Below are positions 45,414 to 55,244 of a stretch of 64,000 nt of DNA, in pieces; within the stretch, counting starts at the first letter, position 1, and the number at the start of each line of letters is the position of its first letter. The stretch is from positions 2,418,001-2,482,000 of the forward strand of contig NZ_CP159218.1 of NCBI RefSeq assembly GCF_040438885.1, in the 5' to 3' direction. The DNA comes from Nakamurella sp. A5-74 (GTDB taxonomy: Bacteria > Actinomycetota > Actinomycetes > Mycobacteriales > Nakamurellaceae). The notes under the pieces are model-generated. The model did not search any database. It had not been told where the DNA came from and saw only the letters and a list, made by a program, of their open reading frames with translations. The position numbers were made by a program, and so were the translations under genes.

Positions 45414-46814
45414 TTACTTGACGACCCGCTTGAGTTCGGCCTTGACCTTGCTCACGACACCCGCCAACGTCGAGGCCGGATCGGCACCGTTCTTGATGAT
45501 CTTGGTGACTGCGTCGCTCAGCGCGGTGGCCGAGGCCGGCGTCCACAGCAGCGGGCTCTGGGCGTGGCTGTACTCCTGCAGGATCTTCACCGCCTCTGCA
45601 GCAGTCCCCTCCTTGAGCTTCGTGGCCTGGTCGGCGAGGCTCTCGCGGGCCGGGAAATGGAAGCCGTAGCTCTGGGCGAAGTCGACCTGGTCGGCCGCGT
45701 TGTCGACCCACAGGTACTTGACGAAGGCCTTCGCCGCATCGACGTTCTTGCCCTTCGCCGACACTGCGGACCCGAAGGCGCCGATCGGCACGCTGGGCGC
45801 ACCGGCACCGTCGGCGGAGAACTTCGGCCATGGCAGTACACCGAAGTCGTCGCCCAGCTCCTTGATCAGGTCGGGGAAGGTCCACAGACCGGTGAACTGC
45901 ATCGCGGTCAGTCCGGTGTTGATGGCATCGGCGGAGAACCAGTCGCTGGGCGCGCCGAGCAGCAGACTGTCGGAGGCGAACAGCTCGTGCAGCTTGCCGA
46001 ACGCGGTCGCCACCGACGGATCGGTGAAGCCCACCTTGTCGTCGTCGGTAAGGTAGTCGGCGCCCACGGACCACAGCGTCGGGCCGGTGAGAATGCCGAC
46101 ACCGCCGTCGTTGCCGACGAACAGACCCTTCTGATCGCCGTCGGTCAGAGCCTTCGCGGCGGCAGCCAGCTCGTCGAAGGTGGTGGGCGGCTTCACTCCG
46201 GCGGCGTCCAACAACGACTTGCGATACACGAGCAGCTGCATGTCGATCACCTGCGGAATCGCATAGAGCTTGTCTTGATAGCTCATCCGGGAGATGAGGG
46301 CCTGGTTGAAGTCGCTCTTGGCATCTCCGAGCAGGTCGTCCAGCGGTTCCACGAGTCCGCCCTGGATCGCGTCGATCGACGGACCGTTGCCGGCCTCGAA
46401 CACGTCGGGGGCGTCAGCGGTGAGCAACGCCGAAGCCAACTTCGAGTCGTAGTCGCCGGGGAACCAACCGACCTTGACGGTGGCGTCGGGATACGCGGCC
46501 GCGTACTTCTCGACCGCGGCCTTGGTGCCCTCCTCGCCGTACTGGTGATACCACTGCTGCAGCGTCGGCTTGGCTCCACCTGCGGACGAGGACGGCCCGC
46601 CGGAGACGGACGACGCGCTGACCGCTGCGGACGAGCTGCCGGTAGCCGTGGATGTGCTGCCCGTGCTGGCGGCGGCGCCCGGGGAGGACGCAGCGGTGCG
46701 GCCGGTGTCGGAGCCGCAGGCTGCCAGCACGCCGGCCGCGGCGAGGCTGCCGCCCACTGCGAAGAACTGCCGACGGTTGAGCGGGGACGGGCGCTGCGGG
46801 GTGGGGTCGGTCAT
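45414..46814 (-). CDS. sugar-binding lipoprotein (extracellular solute-binding family 1)
   Basis: This 466-aa binding protein has a twin-Arg N-terminus (LNRRQFFAVGGSLAAAGVLAAC), indicating Tat export followed by lipidation at Cys in the LAAC lipobox. A Ser/Thr/Ala-rich linker precedes the family-1 fold (KVGWFPGDYDSKLASALLTADAPDVFEAGNG, FTGLWTFPDLIKELGDDFGVLPWPK, AAKAFVKYLWVDNA). ATG 46814 is preferred for GGAG 8 nt upstream; 46907 is an alternative. First gene of the sugar transporter operon. Confidence 0.9.
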   Translation of the reverse strand: MTDPTPQRPSPLNRRQFFAVGGSLAAAGVLAACGSDTGRTAASSPGAAASTGSTSTATGSSSAAVSASSVSGGPSSSAGGAKPTLQQWYHQYGEEGTKAAVEKYAAAYPDATVKVGWFPGDYDSKLASALLTADAPDVFEAGNGPSIDAIQGGLVEPLDDLLGDAKSDFNQALISRMSYQDKLYAIPQVIDMQLLVYRKSLLDAAGVKPPTTFDELAAAAKALTDGDQKGLFVGNDGGVGILTGPTLWSVGADYLTDDDKVGFTDPSVATAFGKLHELFASDSLLLGAPSDWFSADAINTGLTAMQFTGLWTFPDLIKELGDDFGVLPWPKFSADGAGAPSVPIGAFGSAVSAKGKNVDAAKAFVKYLWVDNAADQVDFAQSYGFHFPARESLADQATKLKEGTAAEAVKILQEYSHAQSPLLWTPASATALSDAVTKIIKNGADPASTLAGVVSKVKAELKRVVK

Positions 46815-47091
46815 GCGGTCATCTCCAGGGGTTTCGGGTGCTGCCGGGGCATCGGCGGCGGCAGGGTATTGCGAGGCGGAGCTCATCGGGCGCGCTCCGG
46901 TGATCATGCGTCAGCCGCGCGGACAGAGACCGTCGAAGGCATCGCCGCGCCGGCCGGGCCAGAACGGCTCCAGCACGGGACGGAATTCGGGGACCATGGA
47001 GGTCACCCTAGAACTCTCCACCGACATCTGCGCCACGCAGGGTGGCGGCATGCCCGGATCGCCCGTTCAGGCCCCGGCAACCGAGGGTGCC

Positions 47092-48204
47092 TCAGGCATC
47101 GGACGAGCGGGCGATGGTGGCGCTTGCCCGGCGCACCGCGCTGCTTCCCGCGTGCTCCGCGACGACGTCGTCCAGGAACTCGTAGGTGTGCCGCAGCGCA
47201 TGAGCCGGACGCGACCCGGTGGCCGACCGCTGCACGGTGCGGGCGTGCCAGTCTGCGATGTCGCCCCATCCCGGAGCAGCCAGCGAGCCGCCGACCTGCT
47301 GGACCGCCAGGCCGGAGCAGAGATTGCCGAAGGCCATCCGGTGCTTGAGCGACCACCCGCGCAGGGTCCCGGCGATGAACGCGGCCGCGAACACATCGCC
47401 GGCCCCGGTGGCATCGACCGCGTTGACCGGCAGCGCGGGAACCCATTCCTCCTCACCACTGATGCCGTCGAGGCCGATGGAGCCCTGGCCGCCGCAGGTC
47501 ACGACCACCACGGGGACCTGCTCGGCGAGCTCCATCAAGGCGGCCCGCGGATCCTCCGTGCGGGTGTAGGCCATCGCCTCGCCGCTGTTGGGCAGGAAGG
47601 CGGTCAATCGGCCGATCTCCGCCAGGACGTCGGTCGACCACTCACCGGTCGGGTCCCATCCCACATCGCCGAACAGCATCGTGCCGTTGCTGGCCGCCTT
47701 CTCGACCCACCCACCGGAGTCGGACCCGACATTCACCACCGCGGTTCTCGCGAGCGGTGGTTCGTCGAACAACTCCGCAGCGGGGACGGGCGGCGGGTGC
47801 TCGTGGGTGAGCATCGCCCGGTCGCGGTTGTGGGCCATCGAGATGGTGACCGGGGAGTGCCAGTTCTCGAACCGCTGGGAATGGGAGAGATCGATGCCCT
47901 CCTGCTCGGCCAACGTCGTCCAGAGAAAATCTGCGTAGCCGTCGTCACCGAAGGCAGCCGACAGTCCGGTGCTCATCCCCAGTCGGGAGCTCGCGACCGC
48001 AAGGTTGGCGACGCCTCCGGGGCAGGAGCCCATACCTTCGCTGTGGATCTCGGTGCCGGCCACCGGCAGGGACGGCAGACCGGTGAAGACGATGTCCAGG
48101 AAGACCGTGCCCTGCATGATCACGTCGAGCTGTCCACCGGGCCCGTCTGCATCTGGGCTCGCGACAGCAGGAGCTACTCCGGTCGTTTCGGTCATGGCAG
48201 TCAT
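47092..48204 (-). CDS. PfkB-family carbohydrate kinase
   Basis: This 370-aa ribokinase-fold kinase phosphorylates a sugar or nucleoside with ATP. It has GSCPGGVANLAVASSRLGMSTG (substrate lid region), FLPNSGEAMAYTRTEDPRAA, VVTCGGQGSIGL and the catalytic anion-hole signature NAVDATGAGDVFAAAFIAG with base Asp. A second ATG at 48195 is possible. It is divergent from the GH4 gene by 46 bp and in the same direction as the sugar transporter, suggesting a joint catabolic function. Confidence 0.9.
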   Translation of the reverse strand: MTAMTETTGVAPAVASPDADGPGGQLDVIMQGTVFLDIVFTGLPSLPVAGTEIHSEGMGSCPGGVANLAVASSRLGMSTGLSAAFGDDGYADFLWTTLAEQEGIDLSHSQRFENWHSPVTISMAHNRDRAMLTHEHPPPVPAAELFDEPPLARTAVVNVGSDSGGWVEKAASNGTMLFGDVGWDPTGEWSTDVLAEIGRLTAFLPNSGEAMAYTRTEDPRAALMELAEQVPVVVVTCGGQGSIGLDGISGEEEWVPALPVNAVDATGAGDVFAAAFIAGTLRGWSLKHRMAFGNLCSGLAVQQVGGSLAAPGWGDIADWHARTVQRSATGSRPAHALRHTYEFLDDVVAEHAGSSAVRRASATIARSSDA

Positions 48205-48250
48205 GCTGCCACCCGACGGCCCGGTCGGCGGCGGGCGTTAGGGTGATCCA

Positions 48251-49576
48251 ATGCGACTGGTGCTGCTGGGGGGCGGAGGTTTCCGCACCCCGCTGATCGT
48301 TCAGGCCTGGGCCGACCGTCGCTCCACCCTCCCGCTCGAAGAGCTTGTGCTGCAGGATGTTTCGATGCCTCGCCTGCAGCGGATCGAGGCAGTGCTGCAC
48401 GATCTGCTCGGCTCCGCCATGCCACCGATCCGGCTCGAGGTGGATCTCGACGCGGCTCTGGTCGGCGCTGACGTGATCTTCGCCGCCATCCGGATGGGCG
48501 GCGCCGAAGGCCGGGTGGGTGACGAGCGCCGGGCCCTGGACCTGGGAATCCTCGGCCAGGAGACGGTCGGAGCCGGTGGTCTGAGCTACGCCCTGCGCAC
48601 GCTACCGGTGATGCTGCACATTGCGCGGCGCATCCGGGTGCTGGCGCCCGATGCCTGGCTGCTGAATTTCACCAATCCGGCTGGCATGATCACCGACGCC
48701 ATGGTGGACGTCCTGGGGCACAAGGTGATCGGGCTCTGCGACTCCCCCATCGGACTTGCCAGACGCGCCTGCCGCACGCTCGGCGTCGAAACCGGCGCGG
48801 TGGACATCGACTACGTCGGCATCAACCACCTCGGCTGGCTGCGCGGTCTTCGCGACGCCGCGGGAACCGACCTGCTGCCGCGGGTGGTGGGCGACGCGGC
48901 GCGCTTGGGCGCCATGGAGGAGGGCCGACTGTTCGGTGCTCCGTTGATCCAGGAGCTCGGTTCGATCCCGAACGAGTACCTGTACTTCTTCTACGCCCAG
49001 CGGGATCTGGTCGACGAGCTCCGCTCGGGTACCACCCGCGGCGAGGTGATCGCTGCCGACCAGGACGATTTCTATGCCGACACCGCGAGCAGCGATCCGG
49101 CGAACCGGTGGCGCGAGACCCGTCAACGGCGCGAGGAGAGCTACCTGGCGGAAGCGCGCGGCGAGGACGAGCGGGACGCGGAGGATCTCACCGGCGGTGG
49201 GTACGAGCACGTGGCCCTCGACCTGATGGAGGCCCTCACCGGCGGCCCGCCACGCACCCTGATCGTCAACTCCCCCAACTTCTCTGCCATCCCGCAGCTG
49301 CCGGCGTCGATGATCGTCGAAGCCCCGTCACGAGTCGACACCTCAGGCGCCCACGTGCTGGAGGTTCCGCATCCGCTCAGCCTGCACCAGCTGGGTCTGA
49401 TCTGTGCCGTCCGCGCGGCGGAGCGCACGCTCGTCGAAGCGGTGGTCGCCGGATCACGCCGTCGTGCGGAGCTCGCCTTCACCCTGCATCCGCTGGTCGG
49501 GTCTCCCCGGATCGCCGCCCGGCTGGTTGCCGGGACGATCGCCGATCACCCGCAGTTGGCCGACGTCCTGCACTGA
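48251..49576 (+). CDS. glycoside hydrolase family 4 (6-phospho-glycosidase type)
   Basis: This 441-aa NAD+- and Mn2+-dependent glycosidase has a Rossmann N-terminus MRLVLLGGGGFRTPLIV and DVIFAAIRMGGAEGR. The conserved NFTNPAGMITDA is followed by the metal-binding Cys in VIGLCDSPIGLAR and His in YVGINHLGWLRGL. The CDSP signature resembles the C-D/N-x-P type of phospho-glycosidases rather than the C-H-S type for free sugars, from memory. As no PTS genes are here, the phosphorylated substrate may be made by the divergent PfkB kinase or the specificity may differ. Confidence 0.88.
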   Translation: MRLVLLGGGGFRTPLIVQAWADRRSTLPLEELVLQDVSMPRLQRIEAVLHDLLGSAMPPIRLEVDLDAALVGADVIFAAIRMGGAEGRVGDERRALDLGILGQETVGAGGLSYALRTLPVMLHIARRIRVLAPDAWLLNFTNPAGMITDAMVDVLGHKVIGLCDSPIGLARRACRTLGVETGAVDIDYVGINHLGWLRGLRDAAGTDLLPRVVGDAARLGAMEEGRLFGAPLIQELGSIPNEYLYFFYAQRDLVDELRSGTTRGEVIAADQDDFYADTASSDPANRWRETRQRREESYLAEARGEDERDAEDLTGGGYEHVALDLMEALTGGPPRTLIVNSPNFSAIPQLPASMIVEAPSRVDTSGAHVLEVPHPLSLHQLGLICAVRAAERTLVEAVVAGSRRRAELAFTLHPLVGSPRIAARLVAGTIADHPQLADVLH

Positions 49577-49588
49577 GCGGCTCCCCGA

Positions 49589-51226
49589 TCAGGCCAGTTC
49601 GACAAGATCGAGGTAATCGGCGGACCAGTGGTCCTCGGTGCCGTCCGGGAGCAGGATGACCCGCTCGGGGTGCAGTGCGGTGACCGCGCCCGGGTCGTGG
49701 GTCACCAGGACGACGGCACCCTCGAAGCGGCTCAGGGCATCGAGCACCTGCTCGCGGCTGGCCGGGTCGAGGTTGTTGGTCGGCTCGTCCAGCAGCAGCA
49801 CGTTGGCTGCCGAGGACACCAGCCCGGCCAGCGCCAATCGGGTGCGCTCGCCACCGGACAGGGTGCCGGCCCGTTGTTCGAGCTGTTCGCCGGTGAACAG
49901 GAAGGAGCCCAACAGGTTCCGCAGTTCCTGGGCACCCGCATCGGGGGCGGCGTGCCGGATGTTCTCCCAGACGGAGGCATCCATGTCGAGCGTGTCGTGC
50001 TCCTGGGCGAAATAGCCCAGCCGCAGGCCGTGGCCGGGGATCACCTCACCGGTCTGGCCTTTTTCGTTGCCCGCCAACAGCTTCAGCAGGGTGGTCTTGC
50101 CGGCGCCGTTGAGTCCCAGGATGACGACCTTGGACCCGCGGTCGATGGCGAGGTCCACCCCGGCGAACACTTCGAGGGATCCGTAGGACTTCGACAGGTT
50201 CGCAGCCGTCAGCGGTGTGCGACCACACGGCGCGGGCGTCGGGAAGCGGATCCTGGCCACCTTGTCGGCCACCCGGATGTCGTCGAGGGAGGACATCATC
50301 TGTTCGGCGCGGCGGACCATCTGGTGCGCGGCGGCGGCCTTGGTGGCCTTGGCGCCGAGCTTCGCGGCCTGCTGGATCAGGACGCCGGCCTTCTTCTCGG
50401 CATTCGCCCGTTCCCGCCGGCGACGTTGTTCGTCGGTGGCCCGCGCGTCCAGGTAGCGCTGCCACGTCATGTTGTAGGAATCGAGTTCGCCGCGCACCGC
50501 GTCCAGGAACCAGACCTTGTTGACGACCGCTGCGAGCAGGTCGACGTCGTGGCTGATGATGATGACGCCGCCGCTGTAGCTCTTCAAGAAGTCCCGCAGC
50601 CAGCCGACCGAGTCCGCGTCCAGGTGGTTCGTGGGTTCGTCGAGCAGCAGCATCGTGCCGCCTGCGGTACCGCCGCTCGCGCCGTCCGAGGTCGCGGCGG
50701 CGAACAGGATCCTGGCGAGCTCGACGCGTCGACGTTGGCCGCCGGACAGTGTCTCCATGCGCTGGGCAAGCACGCGATCAGGCAGTCCCAAGTTGGAGCA
50801 GATGCGTGCAGCCTCCGATTCGGCGGCGTACCCGCCGAGCGCGCTGAAGCGCTCCTCGATCCGGCCGTAGCGGGCGATGGCGGCATCCCGATCGGGGCTG
50901 TCGGCCAGCTCGGCCATCTGGATCTGGACCTTCTCCATGTCCGCGGCGAGCACGTCGAGACCGCGGGCGGAGAGCACCCTGTCCCGGGCGGAGACGGTGA
51001 GGTCGCCCTCACGGGGATCCTGCGGCAGGTAGCCGAGCTCGCCGGTGCGATCGACGGATCCGGCATACGGCACGCCTTCACCCGCGAGAACCCTCAGGGT
51101 GGTGGTCTTGCCGGCGCCGTTGCGACCGACGAGGCCGACCCGGTCGCCGGACTGCAGACGCAGGGAGGTGTCGGCGAGCAGGATGCGCGTTCCAGCCCGC
51201 AATTCGAGGCCGGTTGCGGTGATCAC
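49589..51226 (-). CDS. ABC-F family ATPase (Rv1473-like)
   Basis: This 545-aa protein has two ABC cassettes: Walker A GRNGAGKTTTLRVLAGE with signature LSGGQRRRVELARIL and GLNGAGKTTLLKLLAGNE with signature LSGGERTRLALAGL. A basic helical linker between them (about residues 245-320) contacts the ribosome in this family. There is no membrane domain. ABC-F proteins act on the ribosomal E site as translation factors or antibiotic-protection factors. In Mycobacterium the homologue (Rv1473) is also next to acnR-acn, here separated by the sugar locus. GTG 51226 gives the usual MITATGLELRAG start. Confidence 0.92.
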   Translation of the reverse strand: MITATGLELRAGTRILLADTSLRLQSGDRVGLVGRNGAGKTTTLRVLAGEGVPYAGSVDRTGELGYLPQDPREGDLTVSARDRVLSARGLDVLAADMEKVQIQMAELADSPDRDAAIARYGRIEERFSALGGYAAESEAARICSNLGLPDRVLAQRMETLSGGQRRRVELARILFAAATSDGASGGTAGGTMLLLDEPTNHLDADSVGWLRDFLKSYSGGVIIISHDVDLLAAVVNKVWFLDAVRGELDSYNMTWQRYLDARATDEQRRRRERANAEKKAGVLIQQAAKLGAKATKAAAAHQMVRRAEQMMSSLDDIRVADKVARIRFPTPAPCGRTPLTAANLSKSYGSLEVFAGVDLAIDRGSKVVILGLNGAGKTTLLKLLAGNEKGQTGEVIPGHGLRLGYFAQEHDTLDMDASVWENIRHAAPDAGAQELRNLLGSFLFTGEQLEQRAGTLSGGERTRLALAGLVSSAANVLLLDEPTNNLDPASREQVLDALSRFEGAVVLVTHDPGAVTALHPERVILLPDGTEDHWSADYLDLVELA

Positions 51227-51342
51227 GTGGCCCCACTCTACCGGCGGCCGGCGTGCCGCAGCACTCTACGACGGGGGTGCCAGGGGCGGACCTGCACGTT
51301 TCTCGTCACACTGGCTGGGGCAGCTGCGCCGGCCGGAGTGGG

Positions 51343-54261
51343 TCAGAGCAGGCCTCGCTCCCGGGCCGTCGCGGCCGCTTCGGTGCGGCCACGAGCCCCC
51401 AGTTTCGCGAGCAGGTTCGACACGTGCACGCTCACCGTCTTGGTGCTGATGAACAGTTGGCGGCCGATCTCACCGTTGCTGCGGCCATCGGCGACCAGTC
51501 GGACGATCTGCAACTCGCGGGCGGTCAACGCGGTGACCTCGGCAGGTCGCCTGCGGTGGCCGATCAGCGGGCCGAGACGCTCGAGTTCCGCACTCAGCGG
51601 ACGGGCGCCGAGCTCGTTCGCGACTGCGGCCGCTGCCGCGGCCACTTCGGGAGCGCGCTGATCACCCGCAGCCACCAACGCGGCCGCCCAACGTGCCCGG
51701 CTGCGCGCTGCCTCGAAGCGGTCGCCGAGTGCGTCGAAGAGCTCGACGACCTGCTCCCAGGCGCTCGACAGATCGGCCGCACTCACTGCTCCGTCGCCGA
51801 ACAGCCAGAGCACCCTGAGTCTCTCGGCCTCGACCCGTGCCCACCAGGCGTCGGACTCCGGTCCCCAATGCAACTTCGCCGCCGGGACCTCGCCGAACAC
51901 GTCCACCAAGGTGGTCGCCAGCTGCTGGGACTCATCGACCGCTGCTGTCCGGTCTGTTGATGCCGCGCCGGAATGCGTCCCGATCTGCCCCAGCAGCAGC
52001 GCGGTCAGCCGGATCCTGGCTTGGAAATGGTCGGTCGCCCACATCGTCGTGAGGATCGTGTTGCTGTTGTCGAACGCTGCCCGGGCGGCAGGCAGGTCGT
52101 CGGCATCGCCGTGCAGATCGATCAGCGCGAACGCCTGGTTCACCGCGATCATGCCGTCGACCGCGGCACCCCGATCGATCACCGGGATCAGCCGCTCAGC
52201 GCCGGGACGATCCCCGCGCCCCGCGGCCAGCAGCAGGGAGACGACGGCCAGCGCAGCACGCGAGAGTTCGGGCGGGTCGTCCCCGCTGACGTCGACGATC
52301 TCTGCTGCCAGTTCCCACTCCCCCAGTCCGACCGCGGCAATCCCGGCCAGCACCCTGGCATCCATCCCGAACGGAGCCCACGGTCGGCCCTTCGCCCTGG
52401 CGCGGTCGGCTCCCTCGCGGTAGGCCAGCAGTGCCTGCTCGCGGTGGCCGGCATTGAGGTGCAGTCCGCCCAGATAGTGTCGCGCCCGCAGCTCGGCGAC
52501 GATGTCGTCGTCCTCGACCGCGCGGCGGATCACCTCGTCCAACCGGGCCGCGGCGGCGGCACCGTCGCCGGTGAACTCGGCCAATCGCGCGGCCGTGGTC
52601 GCAGCGTCCTGGGCGATCATGCTCCAGCCGTGCTGCTGGGCCAGCGACGTCGCCTGCTGGACGTCCTCGGCCGCCCGTTCGTACCGTCCGTTCATCAGGG
52701 CCACCCGCGCCGATGCGGCCAGCAGACGGGCGCGAGCCCGTACCACCGGGATGGGCTGGATCTGTCCGTCGACCGGTTCCGGGAGGAGGGCCAGGGCTTC
52801 CTGCAGGGTGTTCTGCGCGAGGGAGGATTCCTCCATCAGCGCCGCCCTCACGAGCACGGCCAGCCCCGCCGCTCGATCGGCGGGGGTGGTGTCCGCGGGC
52901 AGCTCGTCGATCATCGCCCGCGCGACCGTCACGGCACGGCCGGTGTGGCCGGCGGCCATCAGGGCTTCCACCCAGGCTCCGGTGACGGCGATCCGATCGA
53001 CAGCGGGTGCCAGCAGCGGGTCCGTCGCCAGTCGGCCGGCCACCTGTTCGTACTGAGCCACCGCCTCCTCCGGGCCCCCGACCTTCATCGCGAGCGTCGC
53101 CGCCTTCAGTCCTGCGGTGACCGCGGTGGCGGTGTCGCCCGCAGCCCTGGCATGCCGAGCCAGGTCGGCGGGTACGGCGTCCGGTCGGGCGTGCAGGACC
53201 GCCACGTACCGCTGGTGCAGCCGCCCGCGCTCCCCCGGCAGCAGATCGTCGTAGATGCTCTCGGCGACCAGCGCGTGGCGGAACTGGTACCCCGTCGTGG
53301 TGGGCACGAGCAGTTGCAGATCGACCGCGCTGCGCAGCGCCCGGTCGAAGGCCTCGCCCTCCAGGTCGAGCACCTCGTCCAGCACGTCGTGCTCCACCGT
53401 GCGTCCGGCCACCGCCGCCGCCCTGACGACTGCCCGCGACACGTCGTCCAGGGTGTCGAGCCTGACCAGCAGCAGCTCGGCCAGATTCTCCGGCATCCGC
53501 TGACCCTGGCACTGCGCTCCGACCAGCTCCTCGGCGAAGAAGGCGTTTCCCTCAGCGCGTTCGACGATCCGTCGGACTGCGCCGTCCTGCATCGGGTCCG
53601 GGTGCAGGCCGTGCACGAGGGAGGTGATCTCCGCATCGGTCAACGGCTCGAGAGTGATCCGCTCCAACCCGAGCCGCGACCAGTGGGCCAGCGTCGGTCG
53701 CAGCGGATGCCTGCGATGCAGATCGTCCGATCGGTAGGTGACGAGCAGGACCACCCGGCTGCTGAATCCACGGGTGAACAGCACGGTCAACACGTCGCGG
53801 GTCGATCGGTCGGCCCAGTGGACGTCTTCGACGACCACCAGCACGGGCCCACCCTCGCCGAGCTCGGTGAGGGCGGCGTGCAGGTCGTCGAGCAGCGCAT
53901 CCCTGGACACCTGATCGGTGGAACCGCTGCCGCGTCCGACCAACCGGGCCAGGGCCGGGTGTCGGCCGATCGCCTCGGCAACCGTGGGCTCCGGCGCCCT
54001 ACCGAACATCTCCACGAACGGCAGATAGGGCACAGCCGCATCGCCGAAATCGATGCAGTGGCCGCTCAGGACCAGACAGCCCTCCTGTTCGGCGAGCGCG
54101 CGGATCTCGGCGACCAGCCGGGTCTTGCCGACTCCGGCGTCGCCGCCGATCAGCAACGGGGTCGGACGGTCGCTCCGCAGGGTGTCGTGCAGCCGCTCCA
54201 GTTCAGCGCGGCGACCCACCATCGGTACGGTGCGGCGGGGATGGTTCACGTCCTCCATCAT
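51343..54261 (-). CDS. large ATP-binding LuxR-family regulator (LAL)
   Basis: This 972-aa protein has an N-terminal AAA/NACHT-like ATPase with Walker A LLIGGDAGVGKTRLV and Walker B VLVVVEDVHWADRST, then a long TPR-like helical region. The C-terminal LuxR HTH is LTARELQIVRLVADGRSNGEIGRQLFISTKTVSVHVSNLLAKLG. Such regulators sense ligands or partner proteins and activate catabolic or secondary-metabolism genes; the target is unknown. ATG 54261 precedes MEDVNHPRRTVPMVGRRAEL, where homology starts; the ribosome site is weak and the frame is open further upstream. It is 116 bp from the ABC-F gene. Confidence 0.88.
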   Translation of the reverse strand: MMEDVNHPRRTVPMVGRRAELERLHDTLRSDRPTPLLIGGDAGVGKTRLVAEIRALAEQEGCLVLSGHCIDFGDAAVPYLPFVEMFGRAPEPTVAEAIGRHPALARLVGRGSGSTDQVSRDALLDDLHAALTELGEGGPVLVVVEDVHWADRSTRDVLTVLFTRGFSSRVVLLVTYRSDDLHRRHPLRPTLAHWSRLGLERITLEPLTDAEITSLVHGLHPDPMQDGAVRRIVERAEGNAFFAEELVGAQCQGQRMPENLAELLLVRLDTLDDVSRAVVRAAAVAGRTVEHDVLDEVLDLEGEAFDRALRSAVDLQLLVPTTTGYQFRHALVAESIYDDLLPGERGRLHQRYVAVLHARPDAVPADLARHARAAGDTATAVTAGLKAATLAMKVGGPEEAVAQYEQVAGRLATDPLLAPAVDRIAVTGAWVEALMAAGHTGRAVTVARAMIDELPADTTPADRAAGLAVLVRAALMEESSLAQNTLQEALALLPEPVDGQIQPIPVVRARARLLAASARVALMNGRYERAAEDVQQATSLAQQHGWSMIAQDAATTAARLAEFTGDGAAAAARLDEVIRRAVEDDDIVAELRARHYLGGLHLNAGHREQALLAYREGADRARAKGRPWAPFGMDARVLAGIAAVGLGEWELAAEIVDVSGDDPPELSRAALAVVSLLLAAGRGDRPGAERLIPVIDRGAAVDGMIAVNQAFALIDLHGDADDLPAARAAFDNSNTILTTMWATDHFQARIRLTALLLGQIGTHSGAASTDRTAAVDESQQLATTLVDVFGEVPAAKLHWGPESDAWWARVEAERLRVLWLFGDGAVSAADLSSAWEQVVELFDALGDRFEAARSRARWAAALVAAGDQRAPEVAAAAAAVANELGARPLSAELERLGPLIGHRRRPAEVTALTARELQIVRLVADGRSNGEIGRQLFISTKTVSVHVSNLLAKLGARGRTEAAATARERGLL

Positions 54262-54571
54262 CACCCGCTGCACCGACACCCCGGTGCTCGCTGCCGGCCG
54301 GCCCCGCGATCCGCGGTCCCGGTGCGTCGGATCCACCGGTGCGGTCGCATCCGGTGCGCGGGTGCCGGGTGATGATCGGAATCCAGGCCGCGCGCCCGGC
54401 GGATCTGCTCGGTCCGGTACTTCGCTTCGGTGCTCCAGGTGTCCCACATGTCGACTCCTCGTCCGCAGCCGCTGTCTGCGGCTCCGGTATCGAGCCTGGG
54501 CCGCTGAGGTAGCACCGGACATCAGGCAGGAGCACTAGATCCGCCGGACGCCTACCTCAGATCCGGCCGCG

Positions 54572-55234
54572 TCAGCCCGGGTCGCGGATGACGACGGTGA
54601 CGTCCAGGCTGCGGGCGGCCACGTCGTCCAGCACGCTCCGCCGCGGCTCCGGGACGTCGCCGATGGCGCGGGTCGGCAGGTCGAGGAACCGGGTCAGCCG
54701 CGGGTCTTCGAGCACTCCGTTGATGGCCTTGCGATCACCGGCCAGCAGCAGTACGTCGGGAGTGACGGTCGACCAGACGCGAGCGGCGTCGGAGGCGGCC
54801 TCCTGCTGGGCGGCGGACAGCTGATTGCCCCGACGCCGGGCATAGCGCTGCTGCGACCAGCCGCCGGCCGCGGTGCGGCCCTGCACGTAGTGCCGATCTG
54901 TCGACGAGGCGAGCACGGTGCGGTCCTTGCACAGTCCGACCGAGTGGGCACCGGCCCGGAACAGCAGCAGCCCGATGGTGCCGATCCCTTCCAGATGTGC
55001 GAGCACCGCCTCCAGCGGCTCCATTCCGGCGAGCCGCAGCGGCGGGTAGGGCACCTCGATCGAGGCGGTGCTGCCGTCACCGGCGCGGATCAGGACGCCG
55101 TCGTCGACCACCCGCGGTTCGGTGGCTCCCGCGTGGCCGGCGACGAACCGGTTGACCCACCCGGTGAGACGATCAGGGGCCACGTCGACCATCCGGCCGC
55201 CGCCGGGCGCGGGTCGCGAACGGGTGGCCATCAT
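54572..55234 (-). CDS. acVLRF1 family peptidyl-tRNA hydrolase/release factor
   Basis: This 220-aa protein is the actinobacterial form of VLRF1, the eRF1-like domain of Vms1/ANKZF1 that releases nascent chains from stalled 50S-peptidyl-tRNA complexes. The catalytic-loop motif GGxxQxR is present as GGWSQQR (Gly124, Gly125, Gln128, Arg130). Flanking family segments are PAPGGGRMVDVAPDRLTGWVNRF at the N-terminus and LLAGDRKAINGVLEDPRL at the C-terminus. The start ATG 55234 includes the GGGR motif typical of family N-termini. It follows the dgt-like gene by 10 bp, likely in one operon. Confidence 0.85.
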   Translation of the reverse strand: MMATRSRPAPGGGRMVDVAPDRLTGWVNRFVAGHAGATEPRVVDDGVLIRAGDGSTASIEVPYPPLRLAGMEPLEAVLAHLEGIGTIGLLLFRAGAHSVGLCKDRTVLASSTDRHYVQGRTAAGGWSQQRYARRRGNQLSAAQQEAASDAARVWSTVTPDVLLLAGDRKAINGVLEDPRLTRFLDLPTRAIGDVPEPRRSVLDDVAARSLDVTVVIRDPG

Positions 55235-55244
55235 CGGGTGCCGG

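Noticed and set aside
49628-54372. Two long plus-strand open frames opposite ABC-F and the LuxR-type regulator
   Set aside because: Low-quality antisense translations; real genes on the other strand show all expected motifs.
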